Shown here in pieces: positions 17,682 to 26,600 of a stretch of DNA of 64,000 bases. Under the pieces are notes generated by a model, which was given only the letters and a program-made list of their open reading frames with translations, ran no database searches and was not told where the DNA came from. This DNA is from Streptomyces sp. Act143 (GTDB taxonomy: Bacteria > Actinomycetota > Actinomycetes > Streptomycetales > Streptomycetaceae): the NCBI RefSeq assembly GCF_003143935.1, contig NZ_QFRX01000001.1, positions 1,250,071 to 1,314,070 on the forward strand, written 5' to 3'. Both the position numbers and the translations under genes were made by a program. Every line of letters begins with the position of its first letter. Position 1 is the stretch's first letter.

Positions 17682-18212
17682 ATGCATCTCAACCCTTACG
17701 GCGAGGATGCCGTGAACCTCGCCGCCGACCTGGCCAACCGCCGCCCTGCCGACGCCGGGGAGCTCGCGGACCGCTGCCGGGCCGCCGGGTTGGCGGTGGA
17801 GGGGCCGGTCACCCCGGACGACCTCGCCCGGGTCGGGGCGACGCTCGACGCGTGGGAGAAGGTCGTCGACGCGACCGCCGGGCACGAACGCGCCGCGCTG
17901 GTCAACGAGATGCTGGCCGCTGCCGCCGCCCACCCGCGGATGACCGACCACGTCGGCAGCGGCTGGCACCTGCACTACCGCGACGACGACCAGCCGCTCG
18001 GCGGCGTGCTGTCCTCGCTCATCTCGGTCGGCACGGCACTGCATCTGGCGGGCCGCGGCATGCACCGCCTCAGCCGCTGCGCCGTGACCGAGTGCACCAC
18101 GATCTTCGCGGACACCTCCCGCACCGGAAGGCAGCGCTACTGCTCCCAGCGGTGCGCCAACCGCGACGCGGTACGACGTCATCGCGCCCGCGGGGGGCCG
18201 TCCGCCCACTAG
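17682..18212 (+). CDS. ABATE/CGNR zinc-finger domain protein (variant CANR finger)
   Basis: 176 residues. The N-terminal stress-sensing ABATE-like domain (residues 1-125) opens NPYGEDAVNLAADLAN. The C-terminal zinc finger reads RCAVTECTTIFADTSRTGRQ then RYCSQRCANRDAVRRHRAR; cysteines are positioned as in CGNR proteins but the signature CGNR is CANR here. Such proteins are presumed DNA-binding regulators. No Shine-Dalgarno is visible before ATG, and a TAATGA-like hexamer lies 6-12 bases upstream, so the transcript may be leaderless. Divergent from the GNAT gene. Confidence 0.88.
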   Translation: MHLNPYGEDAVNLAADLANRRPADAGELADRCRAAGLAVEGPVTPDDLARVGATLDAWEKVVDATAGHERAALVNEMLAAAAAHPRMTDHVGSGWHLHYRDDDQPLGGVLSSLISVGTALHLAGRGMHRLSRCAVTECTTIFADTSRTGRQRYCSQRCANRDAVRRHRARGGPSAH

Positions 18213-18220
18213 CGGACGGC
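18197..18220. terminator. Bidirectional terminator between the CGNR-type gene and GH5
   Basis: GCCGTCCGC-CCACTA-GCGGACGGC is a perfect 9-bp stem whose loop contains the TAG stop of the CGNR-type gene; a second GC palindrome (GCCCCGCGGGGC, 18221-18232) follows directly. Confidence 0.75.
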
Positions 18221-18236
18221 GCCCCGCGGGGCCGGC

Positions 18237-19292
18237 TCACTCGCCGACCGGCGTGCCGCGCTGCCACGCCCAGGCCAGCCGGTCCGCGCCCGACTGGTTG
18301 GTGGTCCTCAGCCAGGGCTTCGCCGGGTCGCCGGTGAGCTCCTGTATCGAGTAGATGTCGTCGGTGCGCAGGCCCGGCCAGTACACCGAGCCCATCCTCA
18401 GCTCGCGGAAGGTGTCGGTGACGGCCTGGATGAAGTTGACGTAGTTGTCGTCCGGCGTCTTCACGTTGTAGTTCAGGCCCGTGGTCATCGGGGCGCCGAA
18501 CTCGTCGGCGACCGTGCGGTTGGCGCAGTCGCCGATGCGCACCTTCAGGTCGGCGACCCACTCGTCGTAGGTGGCGTACGACTTCCAGAAGCCGTAGTGG
18601 TGCAGGGACAGGTAGGTGCCTTTCAGACGCGGGTCGGCGCAGACGGACGTGACGTGGTCGTTGTAGCCGGCGCCACTGACGAAGACGCGGTTGCGCGGCA
18701 CCGACGGGTAGGTCTGGAGCCACTTCGCCGCGATGTCGGCCCATTCGGTGTCGGTGTAGCCGTGCGGCTCGTTCATCGGCTCGAAGTAGACCCGGGAGTT
18801 GCCCTTGTAGGCCTTGACGACCGTGTTCCACATCGGCCAGTAGGTGGCCTCGTCGTCGATGTAGCCGTCCTTGCGGTCGCCGGTCCCCTCCCAGTAGCTG
18901 ACGATCACCTTGAAGCCGTGGGCCGTCGCGGCGTCGACGACCCCGCGGTACGACTTCCAGTAACTGCCGTTGACCGTGTACGGGTTGATCGGCAGCCGCA
19001 CCGTGTTGGCGCCGAGGTTCGCGCGGAACGCCGAGATGATGCGGCTCGCCTTGGTGTAGGTCTGCGCGTAGGTGTCCGAGGTCGACAGGCCGGACAGCTG
19101 GAGGGTGTCGTCGGCGAAGTTGTCGCGCGGATCGGCCCAGTTGACGCCCTTGAACTGGGTGGTGTCGATGCTCGGCGCGGCTGCGGCGGGGCTGCCCGCG
19201 AGCCCGGCACCGGTGACGGCGGCGATCGCGACCGCGGCGAGGACGGCCCGTGTACGGGGCTTGAGACGGGTGCTGACAGGGGTCTTGCGCAT
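18237..19292 (-). CDS. Secreted glycoside hydrolase family 5 protein
   Basis: 351 residues from MRKTPVSTRL; the start has GGAAGGG 8 bases upstream, and the longer frame to 19355 runs into the operator. A twin-positive signal peptide ends near AGSPAAAAPS (residues about 32-42), so the enzyme is exported. GH5 features: FKGVNWADPR at the start of the barrel, acid/base E175 in YFEPMNEPHGY, YLSLHHYGFW and nucleophile E264 in ADEFGAP. No carbohydrate-binding module is attached. Family members hydrolyse beta-1,4 glucans or mannans; the subfamily cannot be fixed here. A perfect 18-bp palindrome lies 25 bases upstream of the start and is probably the operator for a LacI-type repressor. Confidence 0.88.
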   Translation of the reverse strand: MRKTPVSTRLKPRTRAVLAAVAIAAVTGAGLAGSPAAAAPSIDTTQFKGVNWADPRDNFADDTLQLSGLSTSDTYAQTYTKASRIISAFRANLGANTVRLPINPYTVNGSYWKSYRGVVDAATAHGFKVIVSYWEGTGDRKDGYIDDEATYWPMWNTVVKAYKGNSRVYFEPMNEPHGYTDTEWADIAAKWLQTYPSVPRNRVFVSGAGYNDHVTSVCADPRLKGTYLSLHHYGFWKSYATYDEWVADLKVRIGDCANRTVADEFGAPMTTGLNYNVKTPDDNYVNFIQAVTDTFRELRMGSVYWPGLRTDDIYSIQELTGDPAKPWLRTTNQSGADRLAWAWQRGTPVGE

Positions 19293-19316
19293 CGACGTAC
19301 CCTTCCGGAGCGACAG

Positions 19317-19334
19317 GATGTTTACGTAAACATC
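19317..19334. promoter_or_regulatory. Perfect 18-bp palindrome upstream of GH5 (LacI-type operator)
   Basis: GATGTTTACGTAAACATC is perfectly self-complementary with a central CG, the form bound by LacI-family repressors of sugar utilisation. It sits where it would block transcription of the secreted GH5 gene. No LacI gene is in the window. Confidence 0.75.
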
Positions 19335-19572
19335 ACGGCGCCGGAATCGTGGCACCCACCCCCACGAGCGTCAAGGTTTCCCACACGTAACATCCATTGC
19401 GACGGCAGCGACTTGAGCGGGCGGCGACGGCCGAGGGCCGTCCGGAAGGGCGCCGGCGCGTCCGGCGCGGAGCGGGACACCGCCCCGCGGCGGCAGCCCG
19501 CTGTCACTCGTCCGTGGGGCGAAACCGCAGTTCCGGCGGACGGGAGGGGCCCGCGCCCCGAGAATCCGGGCC

Positions 19573-22221
19573 ATGGGAACTGGTCGGCGAACCCGACGGA
19601 TCGGTCTGCTCTATCTCCTGCTGTCGGTCGCCGGCATGGCCGGGGCGGTGAGCGTGACGCTCCGCTTCGATCTGCGGACGGCCGAGACGATCGCGGCGCT
19701 GCTGCCGTCCCTCGGTGGCACGTACCTGTCCTGGGCGACGTTCCGGGCCGGCCCCCGGGAGGCGGAGCAGCGGGACGACCCGGCCGCGGTCGCCGACCGG
19801 CTGGCGGTCGCCGTGCGCCGCCAGTGGGAGGCCGAGGCGGCGGTGCGGCGGCTGAACGACCCTTATCCCCTTCCGGTGTCCTGGCGACCGGCCGACGTGC
19901 GCTTCGGGGAACCGCCGGCAGTGCTGCGGGAGATCGCCGAGAGCTGGCCCGGCGCCCGGTCGGGGGCTCGCTCGGGCTGGGCCGGCGAACCGGCCGCGCT
20001 GGCCGGGACGGGCGGGGAGATCGCCGAGGTGTTCCTGGAGCGGGTGCCGACCCGCCGCCTGGTGGTCCTGGGCGGTCCCGGCAGCGGCAAGACGATGCTC
20101 CTGGTCCGGCTGCTGCTGGCGCTGCTCGCCGACCGTCCGGCGGGCGGCCCGGTCCCGGTGCTGTTCTCACCGGCCTCCTGGAACCCCGCCGAACAGCCGC
20201 TGGAGTCATGGCTGGCGGAACAGCTCGCGCGTGACTACAGCGGACTCGGCGATCCGGAGGCCGGGGCGGCGGACCGTGCCGGACGGATCGGGCGGGCCCG
20301 GCTGCTGCTGGAGCACCGGCTCGTGCTGCCGGTCCTCGACGGCTTCGACGAGATCCCCGAACCGTTCCGCGCCCGGGCGCTGGACGCCGTCAACTCCGCC
20401 CTGCGGCCCGGGCAGCCGCTCGTGCTGTCCAGCAGGGCGGAGGAGTACGGGGCGACGCTGGCCCCGGCCGACGGGGTGCCGGTCCGGCTCAGCGGGGCCG
20501 CCACCGTGGAGCTGCGACCGCTCCAGGTGCCGGACGTCGCCGCCTATCTGCGCCGGGACGCCGGCGGCGGGGAGAGCGCGGACGCCCGCTGGGAGCCGGT
20601 GGTGCGGCTGCTCGGCACCGACACCCCCGTGGCCCGGGCGCTGACCTCACCGCTGATGCTGTTCCTGGCCCGGACCGTCTACAACCCCCGGCCGGGCGAA
20701 GGAGCGGCCGGTCTCCCCGACCCCGCGGACCTGTGCGACCGGGACCGTTTCCCCGATCCCGCCGCGGTGCGCGCCCACCTCTTCGACGCGTACGTGCCCG
20801 CCGCCTACCGGCCGCACCCGGACCACCCCTGCCGCTGGACCCCCGAGCAGGCCGAGCACGCCTTGCGCCAGTTGGCCCGGCAGTTGCGCGGTTCCACCGA
20901 CCTCGCCTGGTGGCAGTTGCGCAGGGTGCTGCCGGTCCGCGTCGCCCAGGTGGTGACCGGGCTCGTCCTCAGCGTCGTGGCCTGGGTCTCCGCGACCGGG
21001 GCGGGCCGGGTCACCGCGTATGTCGGCGGCCTGGACTCCGGGTGGCTGACGGGCCCGCCCGCGCCGATGGTCGCGGGCCTGGCCGGAGGCATCGCGGGCG
21101 GCATCGGCTGCGGACTGGTCGCCGGGGTCACCGGCGGCGTCGCCGAGGGGCTGACGCATCTGCTGGCCACCGGTCAGGCGGCCTGGCCCGCGACCACGAC
21201 GGCCGGGGGCCTCGCCTACGGTTTCGCGGGCGGCATCGTCGGCGCGCTGTCCAGCAGAGTGGCCGTGCAGCGGTCCGACTCGGCGGCCCGGCGCTGGAAC
21301 TGGCGCAAGTGCGCCCTCGGTTTCCTGACGGGTGCGGCGCTCTGGTTCTCGTACCGCCTCACGTACGGCCCGCGGGCCGCGCTGGTCGGCGCCCTGCTCA
21401 CCGGCACGGTCTACGCGGTGGCGGGTGGTGCCCTGGGGGGCCGGGCGAGCAGTCTGTCGGCGCACCGGGCGGGCGCGGTACCGACGGTCAGGACTCGGTG
21501 GGCCTGGGACTGGCGGGGGTTCGGGACGGGACTGGCCTGCGGTTCCGCCATCGGTGTCACCCACTGGGCGGTCCTGCGCGTGCTGGGTCTGCTGGCCGGG
21601 TCGTCCTCGTACCCGCTGAGCACGATGCTGGCGTTCTCCTGCGCGTTCGGTCTCGCCGTGGGCCTCGCCCGCGGTCTCACCGGGAAGCCCGCCGACCTCA
21701 CCGCGCCGGTGGCGCCCGCCCTGCTCCTGGAGCAGGACCGCAGGATCGTCGGCCGGCTGTGGGCCGTCGTCGGCCTGGCGGTCGGCGCCGGGTTCCTGCT
21801 CACCTACGGCGTCGACGCCGTCGTCCGGGGCAGCCTCTTCTACGGCCTCGGCCGCGGCACCACGGACGGCCGGGCCATCGCGATGAGCCCGCTGCACATC
21901 CTCGACCGGGGTCTGGCCTACGGCGTCACCGTCGGCCTCGCCGCCGCGCTCAGCCACAACGCCTGGTGGTACCACACCCTCGCCCGTCACTATCTGGCCG
22001 TGCGCCGGGGCCTGCCCCGCGACCTGACGGCCTTTCTCACCGACGCCCACGAGCGGCACGGGGTGCTGCGGCAGACGGGTGCCGTCCACCAGTTCCGCCA
22101 CCTCGACCTGCAACGCCATCTCGCGGAGTCGGACCCCCCGGCGGGCATCCGACCCCGGCCACCCCGGCCCCGGCAGCAGGTGCCGGACAGCACGGACCCG
22201 GATCGGGTGAGCCGGACGTGA
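19573..22221 (+). CDS. Membrane-associated NACHT-domain STAND NTPase
   Basis: 882 residues. Two N-terminal membrane helices (about residues 11-60) and a linker precede a NACHT NTPase core: Walker A GGPGSGKT (167-174), Walker B with DGFDE (D256-E260) and a sensor segment LVLSSRAEEY. After a helical region there are many Gly/Ala-rich hydrophobic segments (about residues 440-830, at least ten predicted spans), and a C-terminal GAVHQFRHLDLQRHLAE motif that recurs in actinobacterial NACHT proteins. STAND NTPases oligomerise after ligand sensing; bacterial NACHT proteins include antiphage defence systems and transcription-linked regulators. It is unusual in having the effector/sensor half replaced by membrane helices. 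The ATG has no strong ribosome site. The gene stands alone between convergent or divergent neighbours. Confidence 0.85.
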   Translation: MGTGRRTRRIGLLYLLLSVAGMAGAVSVTLRFDLRTAETIAALLPSLGGTYLSWATFRAGPREAEQRDDPAAVADRLAVAVRRQWEAEAAVRRLNDPYPLPVSWRPADVRFGEPPAVLREIAESWPGARSGARSGWAGEPAALAGTGGEIAEVFLERVPTRRLVVLGGPGSGKTMLLVRLLLALLADRPAGGPVPVLFSPASWNPAEQPLESWLAEQLARDYSGLGDPEAGAADRAGRIGRARLLLEHRLVLPVLDGFDEIPEPFRARALDAVNSALRPGQPLVLSSRAEEYGATLAPADGVPVRLSGAATVELRPLQVPDVAAYLRRDAGGGESADARWEPVVRLLGTDTPVARALTSPLMLFLARTVYNPRPGEGAAGLPDPADLCDRDRFPDPAAVRAHLFDAYVPAAYRPHPDHPCRWTPEQAEHALRQLARQLRGSTDLAWWQLRRVLPVRVAQVVTGLVLSVVAWVSATGAGRVTAYVGGLDSGWLTGPPAPMVAGLAGGIAGGIGCGLVAGVTGGVAEGLTHLLATGQAAWPATTTAGGLAYGFAGGIVGALSSRVAVQRSDSAARRWNWRKCALGFLTGAALWFSYRLTYGPRAALVGALLTGTVYAVAGGALGGRASSLSAHRAGAVPTVRTRWAWDWRGFGTGLACGSAIGVTHWAVLRVLGLLAGSSSYPLSTMLAFSCAFGLAVGLARGLTGKPADLTAPVAPALLLEQDRRIVGRLWAVVGLAVGAGFLLTYGVDAVVRGSLFYGLGRGTTDGRAIAMSPLHILDRGLAYGVTVGLAAALSHNAWWYHTLARHYLAVRRGLPRDLTAFLTDAHERHGVLRQTGAVHQFRHLDLQRHLAESDPPAGIRPRPPRPRQQVPDSTDPDRVSRT

Positions 22222-22238
22222 GCGTGCGCGTCGGGGAC

Positions 22239-22266
22239 GGGCCCGGCCCCGAGTGCGGCCGGGCCC
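22239..22266. terminator. Bidirectional terminator between the NACHT and protease genes
   Basis: GGGCCCGGCC-N8-GGCCGGGCCC is a perfect 10-bp GC stem between two convergent genes. Confidence 0.75.
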
Positions 22267-22274
22267 GGGCCGGT

Positions 22275-23429
22275 TCAGGCCGTGTGGAGGGTCAGGCCGT
22301 ACCGGTTGAGGATCTCGTTGACCGGCTGAAACCAGGTCTCTCCCCCGCTGGAGCAGTTGCCCCAGCCGCCGGAGGTGACGCCCTGCGCCTGGTCACCGCT
22401 GATGAACGAGCCGCCGGAGTCGCCCGGTTCGGCGCAGACGCTGGTCTTGGTCATCTGATGCACCGCGCCCTGGCTGTAGTTGACGGTCTCGTTCATCGCC
22501 AGGACCGTGCCGCAGTGCCAGTGCGTGGTCGAGCCCGAACGGCAGACGGAGGACCCCACGGGTGCCACGTTCGAGCCGCGCACCAGCTGGTCGGAGACGG
22601 TGCCCCAGCCGAGCACGACCGGCACCGTCCACCAGCCGCTGCCCACGTTGACCCAGGCGTAGTCGTTGTCCGGGAAGGACGAGCCCTGGAAGTTGCCGAC
22701 GTAGCTGCGGTCCCACCCGTAGACGGCGCCGGTGTGCTGGTCGCAGTGTCCGGCGGTGATGAACCCGCCGTAGACCGAGAAGCCTATGGAGCAGCGGACG
22801 TTGCCGGTGTAGAAGGGGTCGCCGCCGACGGTTCCGGCGGCGAAGGTCCGGGGTGCGGTGGCGATGGGCCGGACGGTGACGGGGCCCGCGCGGTGGGCCT
22901 GGGACACGAAGCGCCGGACATCGTTGTCGGCCCGTTCACTCGCGACGACGTCGACGACGACGGTGCTCGCCTGCGGGTCGACGTGCCACCCGGCGACGCC
23001 GGCCGGTGCGGAGAGCTTGTCGAGCCGGGTCTGGGCCGCGGCGAGTTCGCGGGCGGTGTGGCCGACGGTGCGGACGGCGGCGCCGGTGGCCCGCACCGCC
23101 CGGACGGTCGCCTCCGTCGCGTCCGGGGTGAGGCCGACGGCCAGTGTGCCGGCGGTGGCGTCGAACCAGGTCCCGCCGAGTGAGCTCCCGGCGGCCTCGC
23201 GGGCCTTGGGCTCGGCGGCGGTGGCCCGCTGTTCGGCCGCGAGCCGCTGCTCGGCCTGCGTCTTCGTCAGGTGCAGGTCGCGTTGCATGGCGGTGAGGAG
23301 ACCGGCGGAGGCGGGCGCCTTCTCCGGTCGGGTGTCGTGGGCGGAGGCGGGGGCGGCACCTGCGGCGAGGCCGGCGCCGAGAGTGAGCAGTGCGGCCAGG
23401 GCGGTGTGCGTGAATCCGGTGCGTCTCAT
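22275..23429 (-). CDS. Secreted S1 family serine protease (streptogrisin/alpha-lytic type)
   Basis: 384 residues from MRRTGFTHTAL, with AAGGG 10 bases upstream (a start at 23453 would add 8 residues). The signal peptide ends near APASAHD. A prodomain of about 150 residues (LLTAMQRDLHLTKTQAEQRL, GTWFDATAGTLAVGLTPDA) is the intramolecular chaperone of the alpha-lytic protease family. The mature domain has GFITAGHC (His), DNDYAWV (Asp) and EPGDSGGSF (Ser), with cysteines placed for three disulfides as in streptogrisins. The ORF runs far upstream to 24005 but that part overlaps the PKS and is non-coding. A 14-bp palindrome lies just upstream. It is divergent from the PKS gene. Confidence 0.93.
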   Translation of the reverse strand: MRRTGFTHTALAALLTLGAGLAAGAAPASAHDTRPEKAPASAGLLTAMQRDLHLTKTQAEQRLAAEQRATAAEPKAREAAGSSLGGTWFDATAGTLAVGLTPDATEATVRAVRATGAAVRTVGHTARELAAAQTRLDKLSAPAGVAGWHVDPQASTVVVDVVASERADNDVRRFVSQAHRAGPVTVRPIATAPRTFAAGTVGGDPFYTGNVRCSIGFSVYGGFITAGHCDQHTGAVYGWDRSYVGNFQGSSFPDNDYAWVNVGSGWWTVPVVLGWGTVSDQLVRGSNVAPVGSSVCRSGSTTHWHCGTVLAMNETVNYSQGAVHQMTKTSVCAEPGDSGGSFISGDQAQGVTSGGWGNCSSGGETWFQPVNEILNRYGLTLHTA

Positions 23430-23480
23430 GGAGGTTGCCCTTCGTCGTTCCATGGCAGTGGGGGTGGAACAATAGGGATC

Positions 23481-23494
23481 TGAGAGCGCTCTCA
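23481..23494. promoter_or_regulatory. 14-bp CebR-like palindrome upstream of the S1 protease
   Basis: TGAGAGCGCTCTCA is perfectly palindromic and differs by one base pair per arm from the TGGGAGCGCTCCCA operator of CebR/CelR-type LacI regulators. It lies 52 bases before the protease start and 183 bases before the PKS start. Confidence 0.65.
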
Positions 23495-23676
23495 TAGTGG
23501 GGCCGGGCAGAGCGTAGCGGTTGGCCGCGGGCAGGTCCATACCAATCCGGCCACTCTCTCGGACGTCGTACGCCCCGCGCCCAACTGACCATGGCCGGGC
23601 ACGTCGTTGGGGCGGCCCGACATAGGCTTCTCGAAGATCCGCCGCGGAGTGGAGTCCCCCCTCGACAGGAGGCCCG

Positions 23677-26600
23677 ATGGGTTTGCCGGATGCGATCCGG
23701 GTTCGGCCGGTGCCGGAACTGCTCGCGCAGAACGCCCTGCGGTACGGCGGGAAGTCGGCCTTCGCCGACGACCGGCGCGAGGTGAGCTGGGCCGAACTGG
23801 ACCGCAGGACCGCCCGGTTGGCGACCGGACTCGGGGTCGAGCGCGGCACCAGGGTGGCGTTCTTCCTCGCCAACGGCGTGGAGCTGGTCGAGGGTCTGCT
23901 GGCGACCGTGCGCGCCGCGGCGGTCGGGGTGCCGCTGCCGCCACGCGCCACCCACACCGAGCTGGCCCAGCTGCTGGCGGACTGCGACCCGGCCGTGGTC
24001 GTCACCGACCAGCGGCGACTGCCCCGGATCGCGGGGATGGTCGTGGGACGGCCCGTGCGACTGGTGGTGGTCGGCGAGGGGCCCGTACCGGACGGCGCCG
24101 AGCACTTCGAGGACCTCGCGGAGGGGGCCGCCCCGGCTCCCCGCGACGACCTGGACCTGGACGAACCCGCCTGGCTGCTCTACACGTCCGGCACCTCCGG
24201 CACGCCCACGGCGGCCGTCTCCAGCCAACGCTCCGCGCTCTGGTCGTCGTTCGCCTGCTATCTGCCCCGGCTCGGCCTCACCGCCACGGACCGCGTGCTC
24301 TGGCCGCTGCCGCTCGCCCACACCTACGCCCACTCCCTGTGCGTGCTGGGCACGACCGCGGCCGGGGCCGGCGCACGGCTCACCTCGGCATCGGCGCCGG
24401 CGCAACTCGCGCGCCTGGTCGCCGAGTTCGAGCCGACCGTGCTCGGCGGAGTCCCGCTCACCTTCCGGCAGCTCCTCGACACCGGCCTCGGCGCGGTGCC
24501 CTCGCTGCGGGTGTGCGTCACCGCGGGCGCGCCGAGCGACCCGGAGCTGCGGGAGCAGGTGGAACGCCGGTTCGGGGCACCGCTGCTCGACGGGTACGGC
24601 TCCACGGAGACCTGCGGGAAGATCGCCATGGAGGCGCTCGACGGGCCGCGGGTGCCGGGCAGCAGCGGGACACCGGTTCCCGGCATGGCCGTCCGGCTGG
24701 TCGATCCGGACAGCGGTCTGGATGTCGTCGGGCGCGAAGGTGAGATCTGGGTGCGCGGCCCCGGTGTCATGCTCGGCTACCACAACCGGCCCGAGACGGA
24801 CGCCGACACCGTGCGGGACGGCTGGTACCGCACGGGTGACCTCGGCCGGTTCGGCGCGGGCGGCTGCCTGACCGTCACCGGACGGCTCAACGACCGGATC
24901 GTGCGGGGCGGCGAGAACGTCGACCCGGCCGAGGTCGAACGGGTGCTGCGCGCTCTGCCCGGGGTACGGGACGCAGCCGTGGTGGCACGGGCGCATCCGC
25001 TGCTGGGCGAGGTCCCGGTGGCGTTCGTGGTCCCGGCGGAACCGTCGCTGGACCCCGCCGGGCTGCTGCGGGGCTGCGCCGCGGTGCTGTCGGCGCACAA
25101 GGTGCCCGAGGAGGTGCTGTTCACCCCGGCCGTCCCGCGCACGGCGGCGGGCAAGCCGCGACGGGCGGTGCTGCGCGAGACCCTCGCCGAGCGGCCCCCG
25201 GCACCGGACCTCGCCGGACTGGCCGGTCTGACAGCGGGCGAACGGCGCGCGCTGCTCACGGAGTTGGTGTGCCGGGAGGCCGAGGCGATCCGGGGCACGG
25301 CCGCCGATCCCGGCACCGCGTTCGCCGATCTCGGTCTGACCTCGATGGACGCCATGACCTTGTGGCACCGGCTCAGTCTGCGCACCGGGCTGCGGCTGCC
25401 CGCGACCCTGGTCTGGGACCACCCGAACCCGGCCGCGGTCGCCGCCCACCTGGACACCCGGATGAGCGGCGAGGCCCCCGAGCGGACCGCACCGCCGCGC
25501 GGTCCGCAGGCCGAGCCGGTGGCGATCGTCGCCGTCGGCTGCCGCTACCCGGGCGGGGTGAGCTCCCCGGAGGACCTGTGGCGGCTGGTGTCCGACGGGG
25601 TCGACGCCACCGGCGACTTCCCCGCCGACCGCGGCTGGGACCTCGACGCCCTGCACCATCCTGACCCCGACCGACTCGGCACGACGTACACCCGGCGCGG
25701 CGGATTCCTCGACGGCGTGGCCGACTTCGACCCGCTGTTCTTCGGGATCTCACCCCGCGAGGCCCTGGCCATGGACCCGCAGCACCGGCTGCTCCTGGAG
25801 GTGGCCTGGGAGACGCTGGAGCGCGCCGGCATCCCCGCGCCGGCACTGCGCGGCAGCGCCACCGGGGTGTTCGTGGGCCTGATGCACGCCGGGTACGGCA
25901 CCGGGTTGTCGCCGCACGAGTTGGAGTCGCACATCGGCATCGGCTCGGCGGGCAGTGTGGCCTCCGGCCGGATCTCCTACGTCCTGGGGCTGCGCGGCCC
26001 GACCATGACCGTGGACACGGCCTGTTCGTCGTCGCTGGTCGCGATGGACCTGGCGGCGAAGGCGCTGCGGGCGGGCGAGTGCACCCTCGCGCTGGCCGGC
26101 GGGGTGACGGTGCTGTCGAGCCCGCAGCCGTTCATCGCGTTCAGCAGGCAGCGCGGCCTGGCGGCGGACGGCCGCTGCCGGTCGTTCGCGGCGGGCGCGG
26201 AGGGCACCGCGTGGGGCGAGGGGGCCGGCCTGGTACTGCTGGAGAAACTCTCGGACGCCCGGCGCAACGGCCACCCGGTGCTGGCGGTGCTGCGCGGGTC
26301 CGCGGTGAACTCCGACGGCGCGTCGAACGGCCTGACCGCCCCCAGCGGCGAGGCGCAGCGCGAGCTGATCCGCCGGGCACTGGCCGACGCGGGCCTCGGT
26401 CCGGCCGACGTCGACGTGGTCGAGGGCCACGGCACCGGCACCGCGCTCGGCGATCCGATCGAGGCGGGCGCCCTGCTGGCCACGTACGGCCAGGGCCGCG
26501 ACCCGTCCGACCCGGTGTGGCTGGGCTCCGTGAAGTCCAACCTCGGACATCCGCAGGCCGCCGCCGGGGTGGCCGGTGTGATCAAGATGATCGAGGCGAT

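Noticed and set aside
23481..23494. Naming the palindrome a CebR site outright
   Set aside because: One base per arm differs from the known operator and no CebR gene is in the window.
24150..24250. Looking for a tRNA or rRNA gene anywhere in the window
   Set aside because: No cloverleaf-type sequence with conserved GTTCRANNC and matching arms was found by eye.
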